Assembly: GCA_043755595.1 (NCBI GenBank)
Contig: JAYUSQ010000117.1
Coordinates: forward strand, 39,236-103,235
DNA: 64,000 nt
Origin: VFZP01 sp043755595
GTDB taxonomy: Bacteria > Acidobacteriota > Terriglobia > Bryobacterales > Bryobacteraceae
Direction: 5' to 3'
The translations under genes were made by a program, and so were the position numbers. Below, one piece after another: positions 16,152 to 24,393 of this stretch. Within the stretch, counting starts at the first letter, position 1. Each line of letters begins with the position of its first letter. Under the pieces are notes generated by a model. That model saw nothing but the letters and a program-made list of their open reading frames with translations. It was not told the origin of the DNA and made no database searches.

Positions 16152-18699
16152 CTAGTGTGAAGCGATCCGGACGGCCGTTACCTTGTAGTCGGGCGTCCCT
16201 GTGAACGCGTCGCGCGCCGGGCCAGTCACTCCGTTGACCCATGAAGCGGTCGAGTGAAAGGTCGAGAAGAGCTGCCCTGTTTGAACACGCTCATCAACGT
16301 GTACAGGAAGATCGACTTCGCCGTGCCGGCTGACGAGTGTGACGATTTGTCCGTCGCCGACGCCGAGCCGGGCTGCGTCCTCGAGCCCGATGTCAAGCGT
16401 GTCGGCCGGACGTAGCACTTCGTTCGGAGTGCGCATGGTCATCGTGCCCGCGTTGAACTGATAGAGCGTGCGTCCCGTCATCAACAGGAACGGGTAGTCC
16501 TCACTCGCCATTTCTGGAGCGGGCTTGTACTCGAGCCTGCGGAGACTTGCCGTTGTGCCGTGGGAGAAGGTCTGAGCGTGCAGAATGGTTTGCCCAGGAT
16601 CAGTCTCACTCGTGCATGGCCATTTCAATCCGCCCTCGCGGTCGAGCCGGGCATAGGAAATTCCCGCACCCTTGAGCCATATGGCGCGGACCTCATTCCA
16701 GATCTCCTCGGCCGAAGTGAACTCGAAGCCAGTGCAATGTCCCATCGCCCTCGCTACACGGCTGATGATCTCCCAATCGGGAAGGCTGTCCCCGATAGGC
16801 GCTCGGCGTTCATGAAGGTGCCGTCCTTTTCGAAGCGCGACGCCGCAGGAAAGAAGACCGTACCGAACTCCTTGGCGGTCTCGTTCAGGAATAGGTCCTG
16901 AATGATGACAAGGTCGACCCGCCGCAGAGCCTCGCGCGTCGCGGCGACGTTCGCGTTGGTGAATAGGATGTCGTAACCGATGGACCAAAGCGCGTGCAGT
17001 TCGCCCCGCCCTGCGGCGTCGATCATCTCCAGCATGGTTAAGCCTCGTTCGCGCGGGACCGGCGCTTGCCACCAGGCTTCGAACCGCGCGGCGTGTTCGG
17101 CGATGCCAACGTAGCCCGGCAGATGGGCCGGTTCGCAGCCCATATGCGCCGAACCCTGGACGTTGTTCTGACCGCGCAGCGGGTTGACGCCCGAGCCCGG
17201 TTTGCTCAGGAGCCAGTCAGCAAGGCGAGGTTCACCAGCGCCATCACTCCTTCGGTTCCTTGTCTGTGTTCCGTGAGGCCGAGGCCATGGATCGACATCG
17301 CTGGCCGGGTCTGGGCATAAATGCGAGCGGCCGCTGCAATCCGCTCGGCTGGCACTCCGGAAATCTGCGACGCGCGCTCTGGTGTCCACGCCTCAATGAA
17401 GGATGCGAACGCTTCCGACCCGTTCACTCGGGTCGCGACGAAGGCTGCCTCATGCAAGCCTTCCTTGACGATCACGTGCGCGAGGGCGTTGAGCAAGGCC
17501 ACGTCGGAGCCCGGCTGCAACGCGAGGTGGATGCCGGGCGGCTCGCAGCGCAGCTTGCCGGATGCGTGCGCCCATGATCGGATGGTTCTCGGTTGCGTTG
17601 GCTCCCCATACGAGAATGCAGGCGGCGCGTTCAATGTCGTTGAACGAGTTGGTCGCTGCGCCGGCGCCCAGCATATCGTTCATGGCAGTCGCGGTAGGCG
17701 CGTGACAGACGCGAGCGCAGCAGTCCACGTTGTTGGATCCGAGCACGGTCCGCGCGAACTTCTGGGCGAGGTAGTTCTCTTCATTGGTGGCGCGAGCGGA
17801 GCCGAGGACGCCAATTGACTGCGCGCCATGAGGCCGTACGATCTCGTCGAGACGACTGGCAGTGTGAGCGATCGCCTCGTCCCATGTGGCGCGGCGCCAG
17901 AGACCCTCGACTCGAATCATTGGGTCGGTTGCGCGGTCGTTGGCATGGACAAATCCATGCGCGTAGCGGCCCTTGACGCATAGGTGCCCTTTGCTCACCG
18001 GCGCGTCCAACACCGGCTTCACTTGCACGGTGCGTTCTGCGTTGACGCCCACTCCAGTTCGCAGCCAGTGCCGCAATAGGGGAAAGTAGTTCGAGTCCAA
18101 CTGTCAATGGTTGAGGGCGCGCCGCGGCCCGCGATCGCGCCCGTGGGGCAAGTGTCAGCACACGCTCCGCATCTCACTCAGTCACTCTGGCCGAGAGGAA
18201 CGCCCTCGCCGGCCACCATGTGCAACGACTCGCCGCGTCCATGTGCGCGCCAGACAAATTGCCCCTGCACATCGGCGCAGATCCGTCCGCAACGGTAACA
18301 GCCGATGTACAGGTTCATATCGACGGCGAGGTAAGGATGCGAGTTGTCGACGAGCGTGGGATCGTATGGGTTCTGAGTTCCTGGCGTGACTCAATAGCGA
18401 TCCAGACTACGGCGCAGTTCCGAGTCCGGCAGGTTGGAAGGAAGCCCTCGCGCCAGGAGCGTCAGTTCCTCGCGCAGCGCCTCTGCGTTCGTGGTGACAT
18501 GCATTCCAGCGGTGGCCGCCGTCATGCAGGCTGGGGCTGGGCGCTCGTGGCCCTCAATCTCCACCAGACAAAGCCGGCAGATTCCGAGCGGCGCAAGTCT
18601 AGCGTCGTGGCACAGAGCCGGGAGGTCAGGTAACGCCTCAAGGATCGTCGCCCCATCGCGCACCGCCACCTGCCTTCCATCAACCTTGAACTGGATCAT
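16152..18699 (-). pseudogene. Decayed formate dehydrogenase alpha subunit (molybdopterin, NuoG-like N-terminus)
   Basis: Pieces in all three frames join into an FdhA/FdsA-like protein of about 850 residues. ATG 18699 (after GGGAGGAAA) begins a [2Fe-2S] domain (GICRLCLVEIEG). A TGA at 18393-18391 follows DRY, then VTPGTQNPYDPTLVDNSHPY, CYRCGRICADVQGQFVW, a second TGA at 18180-18178 replacing the first Cys of a 4Fe-4S motif, and VRCGACADTCPTGAI. A frameshift near 18060 leads into PVSKGHLCVKGRYAHGFVH and the Mo-site CARVCHAP. Further breaks lie near 17570 (with missing codons), 17215, and 16790. The C-terminal molybdopterin-binding domain ends at 16152. Two nonsense codons and at least four frame changes make a functional product very unlikely. 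Confidence 0.9.
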
Positions 18700-18756
18700 T
18701 CCATTTCCTCCCGCAATCTTATCGCCATCCGCGCTAGACTGACGGGTTCGCAGGCA

Positions 18757-19875
18757 ATGGACACCGCACAACTGGTCGAACTCGGCTACGCCTTCAAGCA
18801 GAAGCTGGACGGCGTCAAGGCCAGTCTGGCTCCTTCATTCGAGTGGTACCCGTACGATTCAATATCCAATCTGGTCCACCTGGATCACCTTCTTACCGGC
18901 GAACGGAGGCAGTTACTCGACTTACTCGGGGGCCGGCCGGTCCTGGATCTTTGCTGCGCGGACGGCGATTTGGCATTCTTCCTGGAGTCCGTTGGCTGCC
19001 AAGTGGATGCGGTAGATCATCCCATCGGCAACTACAACGGCATGGAGGGCGTGGCGGCCTTGCGCGAGGCTCTCGGGTCTCAGGCGGCGATCAGTCAGGT
19101 CGACCTCAATCAGCCCTTCATGCTCCCCAAGAATCGCTACGGCGCGATCTTCTTCTTCGGCGCGCTCTATCACGTGAAGAACCCGTTTCATGTGCTGGAG
19201 ACACTCGCCCGTCATACGGAGCATCTATTCCTCAGCACCCGTGTTGCCAATACTCTGCCGGGGGGCGCTCGTATCGACGCCGAGCCGGTCGCCTATCTTG
19301 CGGGGCGCGACGAGGTGAATGACGACGATAGTAACTATTGGATCTTCTCTCGAGCTGGACTTGAACGTTTACTGACCCGGACCCATTGGACCGTGCTCGA
19401 GATCGCCACGGTGGGCGCGACGGAACATTCAGACCCCGTGGAAGCGGACCGCGATGAGCGAGCGTTCGTGCTGGCGCGTAGCGTTTATGGATCCACCGAA
19501 GTGGCCCTGCTCGACGGCTGGCATCTTCCCGAAGATACGGGGTGGCGTTGGACGAAGCAGCGTTTTTCGGCAGCCTTTGTGTTGCCCGCCGAGGCGCGCC
19601 GTGTTCAGCCGCTGGTCTATCTTTACCTTGCCCCTGCCCTCTTCCATGAGCGCACCTCGGTAACGATCACGGCATCGCTAAACGGTCAGATGAACGCGCA
19701 AGCATACGGTGCGCCGGGACGCCACTTATTCTCCTGCGAGTTTACCGGCGCCTTCGGGGCTGGCCAGCACCGGCTTGAGTTTTCACTGGACGCCGTGTTG
19801 GCTCCCGAACCCGGCGATCAGCGGGAACGTTCTTCGATCATAGCGAGTCTTACAGTAAGTCACGCTCCCGAGTAA
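18757..19875 (+). CDS. Class I SAM-dependent methyltransferase with extra C-terminal domain
   Basis: The 372-residue protein has the SAM-binding motif I VLDLCCADGDLAFFLE near residue 62, an acidic end of strand 2 (VDAVDHPIGN) and a motif IV-like segment AIFFFGALYHVKNPFHVLE. The Rossmann methyltransferase core ends near residue 225. The last about 140 residues form a separate beta-rich region (VLPAEARRVQPLVYLYLAP, VTITASLNGQ, HRLEFSLDAVL) resembling a carbohydrate-binding-like sandwich, which I could not assign. Methyl acceptor unknown. It is divergent from the fdhA remnant and ends directly against the mscS remnant. Confidence 0.82.
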   Translation: MDTAQLVELGYAFKQKLDGVKASLAPSFEWYPYDSISNLVHLDHLLTGERRQLLDLLGGRPVLDLCCADGDLAFFLESVGCQVDAVDHPIGNYNGMEGVAALREALGSQAAISQVDLNQPFMLPKNRYGAIFFFGALYHVKNPFHVLETLARHTEHLFLSTRVANTLPGGARIDAEPVAYLAGRDEVNDDDSNYWIFSRAGLERLLTRTHWTVLEIATVGATEHSDPVEADRDERAFVLARSVYGSTEVALLDGWHLPEDTGWRWTKQRFSAAFVLPAEARRVQPLVYLYLAPALFHERTSVTITASLNGQMNAQAYGAPGRHLFSCEFTGAFGAGQHRLEFSLDAVLAPEPGDQRERSSIIASLTVSHAPE

Positions 19876-20686
19876 CTAACCGAGCGACCGCTCGGCGCTG
19901 TGATCTTCCGGTATCGGGTAACCGGCTCCGGTGAAGACGTCGCGCATGGCGCGATTCGAGTCAAAGAAGACCTGCCAGTAGTGCCGATTAGCCGCGTACG
20001 GCCGGATCACCAACAACGGACCGCGTTCGGTAAACGAGCCGATCTCGATGTCGGGTGCGGGTTTGTCGAGCACATTGGGGATCCGGGAGATGCGTTCGCG
20101 TAGGCGATCGATGGCGTCCTTTGGATCGACCGAGTGAGCCAGTTGGGCAGTAAGATCGACGCGCCGATACCGAGTGGCCGTGTAGTTCTGAATGTTATCG
20201 GCGAAGATTCTACCGTTGCCCACGTAGTTCATGACATTGTCCGGCTAAACGATCGTTGTGGAGAAGAGGCCGATCTCGTCCACCGTTCCAGTCACACCGC
20301 CGGCCGCGATAAAGTCTCCCACCTTGAACGGCCGCAGAATCACCATGAAGATGCCAGCCGCAAAGTGACCGAGCAGCCCGCCCCAAGCCGTGCCTATCGC
20401 CAAGCCCGCGCCCGCCAGGAGCGCTGCGAAGGAGGTGGTCTCGACGCCGAAGAATCCCAGCAGGCCCATGACCAGGACCATGTTCTAAGAGGACATTCAC
20501 GATCGACGTCAGGTACGCCATGATCGTCTCGTCCAGCTTGTACCCGCGTAGAACGCGAGCGAGCAGGCGGACCACGATCCTAATAACCCAGCGGCCGGCG
20601 ATGTAGCCTACTATCGCGCCCAACAACTTCGTACCTACTGCAACGGCCGTGGTGATCAACGACTGTTCAAGGGCTTTCCAATCCTA
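19876..20686 (-). pseudogene. Broken MscS-family mechanosensitive channel gene
   Basis: Three pieces give one small MscS protein: TAVAVGTKLLGAIVGYIAG to YLTSIVNVLL, a frame change near 20484, then MGLLGFFGVETTSFAALLAG and the pore helix LAIGTAWGGLLGHFAAGIF with FKVGDFIAAGGVTGTV, an in-frame TAG at 20247-20245 between TTIV and PDNVMNYVGN, and finally the beta and C-terminal domain. CAG to TAG is the simplest origin of the stop. No good start codon precedes the first piece (a TAG lies directly before DWKALEQSL). An intact channel would gate on membrane tension; this copy cannot. Confidence 0.85.
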
Positions 20687-20699
20687 ATTCAGCACGACC

Positions 20700-22316
20700 T
20701 CATTCGTAAACTGGCCGGATGGCCGAAATGCTCAACTGCAAGAATAGCCCAAGATCGAGACCGGGTGCGGCAAAGCGCCGCAACCCTCCGGGCGAGGTGG
20801 TGGAGATGTTGAGGGCGCCGTTGGAAAGACCGAAGATAGTAATGGTGGGCGGCAAGGCCGAGAGTATGCGGGCTGGCACAACGAACCGCCGGTCCGACGC
20901 CCGGGCAATGCAAGTGAAGGAATGCAGACTGCGGCCGCAGGAGTTAGTGGAGCCGAAAATCGTAAGTAACTGACCGGGAGGGCCCTGATAGTCCCAGCTC
21001 AACGCGAGGTTCTCGCCGCGCACGATCTTGCCGGGTTGGCTCAAGAGTCTGACGGAGATCGCATCGGTCTCGAATGAGAATGGGCCAACGTCCTTACCCC
21101 CCGCGCCATTGCCGATGAGATAGCGGCCCGGTGGAATCAAAACCCTTTGCGGGTCATCGTAGTTACCGGCGTTGGTGGCGCTCTGTAACAACCGGTATGT
21201 GCCACCCGGGCCGACGACGCGCAATTCGGTCCCGGCATCCATCGGCGTCTGCACTGGCTGCCCCGGTTGGGCGGGGAAATCGGTTCCGTTGCGCACGGTG
21301 CAGGTGTTTACGGGCATCTCGACGTTCGGTTCGAAGGCTTGAAGCGGCGACTCCAAGTCGCCAGTGGTTGCACCGCGCTGGAAAAAGCCCAGCCGGACGT
21401 AGTCATCTCCAGCGCCGGGCAGTAACACCGAGCCAAAGCCGTCCAGAAAAAAGATGAGACCAAATCGACTTACCGGGCTTATTGGCGGAAGGCGATTCGC
21501 CGTGGCACACCCACCGGCTGAGGCGATGGCGACCGAGCCGAAGTTACTCGTGACTCCAGAGACTTCTATGTTGACGGGCACCTGACAACCTTCGATGCCA
21601 GCAGGGGTCGCAAAGACGATCTGATCGATGCCGGCGCAGCAGCCGGACCGGCCGCGATAGATCAGGGGCGCAAGCCGGTCGCCGATCCAGAGACGCACGT
21701 CGAGGTTGGGTTGGTCACCCGGTAGCGGGCCTGCGGCTTCGGCGCCCGGAACGGCTCCGAGTCCCGTGCCCCACAAGGTCGCGAGCTGGCCTGGGCGGAG
21801 AGGTTGAGCAGGCGTGTTCAGCGTGGCTGCGCCGGTGGCCGCATCTATGTTCTGAACGACGGCCGGCCCCGTCCCGCGCTGGTTCAGTGTGAAGAGGCCG
21901 GGTGCGCCGGATCTAACGCGGATCGGGACAGACTCAGAGGCGAGGCCTCGATAGGTCACGGTCAGCGCTCCATCTCCGGGCGGGACTGTGCCGGGTAAGA
22001 TAGCGCCGATCTGAATAGCATTGGCAAAGAGGGGCCAAGCCTCATAAGTGGAGCCGCGCATGGCAACCTTGACGGCGACTCCAGCGAGAGTGGTTGGCAG
22101 GGGAAATGAACCTATTTGTGTCAGCGCCGGCGGGCCGATGTCGCGGCCGAAGATAGCAAAGAGCGAGCCGGGAGCGACGCCTCCGGCCGGTGCGCAAGCG
22201 GGCGCATAGCTGGCACTGTTAGTTACTCCGTCCAAAGGAACGAACGGAGCGGACTGTTGGGCATAGATCGGGAGTAACGTCAGGGCAAAGACGAGAGCGC
22301 GGACAGGAACGATCAC
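20700..22316 (-). CDS. Secreted protein with Solibacter-type (TIGR03437-like) domain
   Basis: The 538-residue protein begins with a signal peptide (MIVPVRALVFALTLLPIYAQ). Residues about 28-245 carry the repeat architecture typical of the TIGR03437 family of Solibacter/Bryobacter: NSASYAPACAPAGGVAPGSL, IFGRDIG, PLPTTLAGVAVKV, QIGAILPGTVPPGDGALTVT and a second half LRPGQLATLWGTGLG. In that family the domain is usually C-terminal; here it is N-terminal. The rest (about 270-538) is unassigned. Its start overlaps the raaA-like gene stop by four bases, so it is the last gene of a coupled operon. Function unknown; strong lineage marker. Confidence 0.85.
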   Translation of the reverse strand: MIVPVRALVFALTLLPIYAQQSAPFVPLDGVTNSASYAPACAPAGGVAPGSLFAIFGRDIGPPALTQIGSFPLPTTLAGVAVKVAMRGSTYEAWPLFANAIQIGAILPGTVPPGDGALTVTYRGLASESVPIRVRSGAPGLFTLNQRGTGPAVVQNIDAATGAATLNTPAQPLRPGQLATLWGTGLGAVPGAEAAGPLPGDQPNLDVRLWIGDRLAPLIYRGRSGCCAGIDQIVFATPAGIEGCQVPVNIEVSGVTSNFGSVAIASAGGCATANRLPPISPVSRFGLIFFLDGFGSVLLPGAGDDYVRLGFFQRGATTGDLESPLQAFEPNVEMPVNTCTVRNGTDFPAQPGQPVQTPMDAGTELRVVGPGGTYRLLQSATNAGNYDDPQRVLIPPGRYLIGNGAGGKDVGPFSFETDAISVRLLSQPGKIVRGENLALSWDYQGPPGQLLTIFGSTNSCGRSLHSFTCIARASDRRFVVPARILSALPPTITIFGLSNGALNISTTSPGGLRRFAAPGLDLGLFLQLSISAIRPVYE

Positions 22317-22969
22317 AGGACACCGAATTTAGCGAAGACGTCTTTCAGATAGGCGCCCTTCCTCAGTTCCGCGCGTGAGCCGTCTTCGCGCCGGACTTTA
22401 TCGGCGGCAAGTTCAATTACTTCGGCGGCGCGGTCCTTAGGTATTACAACGATGCCATCCTCATCGCCGAAGATGAAGTCGCCCGGGTTGACGATGACTC
22501 CGCCTGCCTCCACCGGGACGTTGTAGGCGGTCACGATGCCTCGGCCCATCGAGTCGACCGGTTTGATGCCTGAGGCGAAGACAGGGAAGCCGAGTTCGGC
22601 GATCTTGCCGGTGTCGCGGACTAAGCCGTCGACGACCGCGCCCCGAGCTCCGCGCGCCTTGGCAGCGGTGGAGAGTAACTCACCCCAGGGTGCGTTACGC
22701 AGGGAGTTCTGCGTGCCCACCACCGCGGCTTCGCCAGGAAGGAGGCTATCCACGGCTTCGATTTCCACAGCATAAGGGTCGGCCGGAATGCGATAGACAT
22801 CCGAACAAGCGATCGTGCGCGCCCATCCTGCGAACTTACACTTAGGATGGACTGGGCGGAGATACTCACGCATCGCCTGATGGCGAAGGTCTAACTGATC
22901 GAGAGAGTCAGACACCACGGCCGTGTAGAGATTCTCTTCCGCGTATTGGCAGAGCGCGATGTCCCACAT
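22313..22969 (-). CDS. RraA-family protein (possible 4-carboxy/4-hydroxy-2-oxoacid aldolase)
   Basis: The 218-residue protein has the RraA fold signature: APWGELLSTAAKARGARGAV followed by VDGLVRDTGKIAELGFPVFA, with the conserved Arg-Asp metal/substrate pair, and NPGDFIFGDEDGIVVIP. Family members are either RNase E inhibitors or, more often outside gammaproteobacteria, class II pyruvate aldolases such as HMG aldolase. Position between DUF1501 and the Solibacter-domain gene in a catabolic-looking operon favours a metabolic role. It starts 6 bp after the DUF1501 stop. Confidence 0.85.
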   Translation of the reverse strand: MWDIALCQYAEENLYTAVVSDSLDQLDLRHQAMREYLRPVHPKCKFAGWARTIACSDVYRIPADPYAVEIEAVDSLLPGEAAVVGTQNSLRNAPWGELLSTAAKARGARGAVVDGLVRDTGKIAELGFPVFASGIKPVDSMGRGIVTAYNVPVEAGGVIVNPGDFIFGDEDGIVVIPKDRAAEVIELAADKVRREDGSRAELRKGAYLKDVFAKFGVL

Positions 22970-22975
22970 AGTAAG

Positions 22976-24388
22976 TTATGCCAGTAACTTTTTAACAACA
23001 TGGCCTTCGACGTCCGTCAAGCGGAAGTCACGGCCCATGTGGCGGTAAGTCAGTTTAGTATGATCAAAACCAAGGCGATTGAGAAGCGTCGCCTGTAAGT
23101 CGTGAACGTGGACGGGATCTTCAGTAATGTTCAGGCAAAGGTCATCGGTCTTGCCGTGCGTGTAGCCTGCCCGCAGGCCACCGCCCGCCGCCCACATAGA
23201 GAAAGCGTTGGGATGATGATCGCGGCCGGCGTTATCGGTGTCATTCGGGCGGCGCATTTCAACTAGAGGCGTGCGGCCAAACTCACCGCCCCACACAAGT
23301 AGAGTCTCATCGAGAAGGCCGCGTTGCTTGAGGTCCTTGACAAGAGCCGCCGTGGGTTGGTCGATCTTACGGCAGCGAATCGGGAGTTGTTTGTTTAACT
23401 CGCTGTGGTGGTCCCACGACGCATCCATCATCAGGACAAAACGTACGCCCCGCTCAATCAGGCGGCGCGCCAGGAGGCAGTTAGTCGCGAATTGGCGCAA
23501 GTCTTTGTCTTCGCTATCGACGCCATACATCTCACGAATGGCTTTCGGTTCGTTCGAGAAATCGGTCAGGTCCGGGCCTGCCGTCTGCATGCGGAAGGCG
23601 AGCTCATACGCGGCGATGCGCGAGGCGATCTCCCGGTCACCGGTCGTTTCCAGACGATGGGCGTTCAAGGCGCCGACCGTGTCGAGCGTGTCGCGTTGGA
23701 ACTCCGGCGAGACGCCGGGCGGATTCGATAGATACAAGATCGGGTCACCCGAGTTACGGAAGACGGCGCCCTGGTAGTGCGACGGCATGAAACCGCTGCC
23801 GAAGTTAGACGAGCCGCCGGAGGTACCTCTGCCCGAGGTCAGGACTACGAAGCCGGGAAGGTTCTTCGACTCCGACCCGAGGCCATAAGTGGCCCAGGCG
23901 CCCATACTGGGCCGACCGAATTGGATGGAGCCTGTGAATAAAAGTAACTGGCCCGGGTGATGGTTGAAGGCATCGGTGTGCATGGAGCGAATCAGCGTGA
24001 TGTCGTCGGCGCACTTACCGATCTCAGGGATTAGTTCAGAGAGTTCCATGCCGCATCGTCCACGGCGGCGGAACTCAAACTTAGACGCCATGACCGCCGC
24101 GCTCGGCTTGATAAAGGCGAGCTTCAGGTCTTTCGTCATCGACTCCGGGAGGGGTTTTCCGTGATAGGACTGCAAGCCCGGCTTGGGATCGAATAATTCG
24201 TATTGACTCGGGCCGCCTTCCATGAACATGTAAATGACATGTTTGGCTTTGGCGGAAAAATGAGGCTGTTGGACCAGGGGCGCGTCAGCATGGAGCAGGT
24301 CACCGAGCGCAGCCGCGCCAATCCCGCCCGCCACTTGAGAGAGAAAGCGGCGGCGATTGTGGATCGCGAGGTATTGGAGTTCATTCAT
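22976..24388 (-). CDS. DUF1501 (sulfatase-like fold) secreted protein
   Basis: The 470-residue protein starts with a twin-arginine-like signal (NRRRFLSQVAGGIGAAALG). It carries the DUF1501 motifs HVIYMFMEGGPSQYELFDPK, HTDAFNHHPGQLLLFTGS, FVLMMDASWDHHSELNKQ and VWGGEFGRTP, with the metal-type residues of the alkaline phosphatase/sulfatase superfamily but no formylglycine cysteine motif. DUF1501 genes regularly accompany PSD1-type cytochrome genes, as here (5 bp gap). Substrate is unknown; extracellular carbohydrate or organic-ester processing is an inference from context. Confidence 0.88.
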   Translation of the reverse strand: MNELQYLAIHNRRRFLSQVAGGIGAAALGDLLHADAPLVQQPHFSAKAKHVIYMFMEGGPSQYELFDPKPGLQSYHGKPLPESMTKDLKLAFIKPSAAVMASKFEFRRRGRCGMELSELIPEIGKCADDITLIRSMHTDAFNHHPGQLLLFTGSIQFGRPSMGAWATYGLGSESKNLPGFVVLTSGRGTSGGSSNFGSGFMPSHYQGAVFRNSGDPILYLSNPPGVSPEFQRDTLDTVGALNAHRLETTGDREIASRIAAYELAFRMQTAGPDLTDFSNEPKAIREMYGVDSEDKDLRQFATNCLLARRLIERGVRFVLMMDASWDHHSELNKQLPIRCRKIDQPTAALVKDLKQRGLLDETLLVWGGEFGRTPLVEMRRPNDTDNAGRDHHPNAFSMWAAGGGLRAGYTHGKTDDLCLNITEDPVHVHDLQATLLNRLGFDHTKLTYRHMGRDFRLTDVEGHVVKKLLA

Positions 24389-24393
24389 CGTTG

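Noticed and set aside
18178..18393. In-frame TGA codons in the formate dehydrogenase gene as possible selenocysteine
   Set aside because: They fall at an expected Gly and at an iron-sulfur Cys, not at the Mo-site, which carries Cys (CARVCHAP). The gene also has several frame changes, and no SECIS-like hairpin was seen after the codons.
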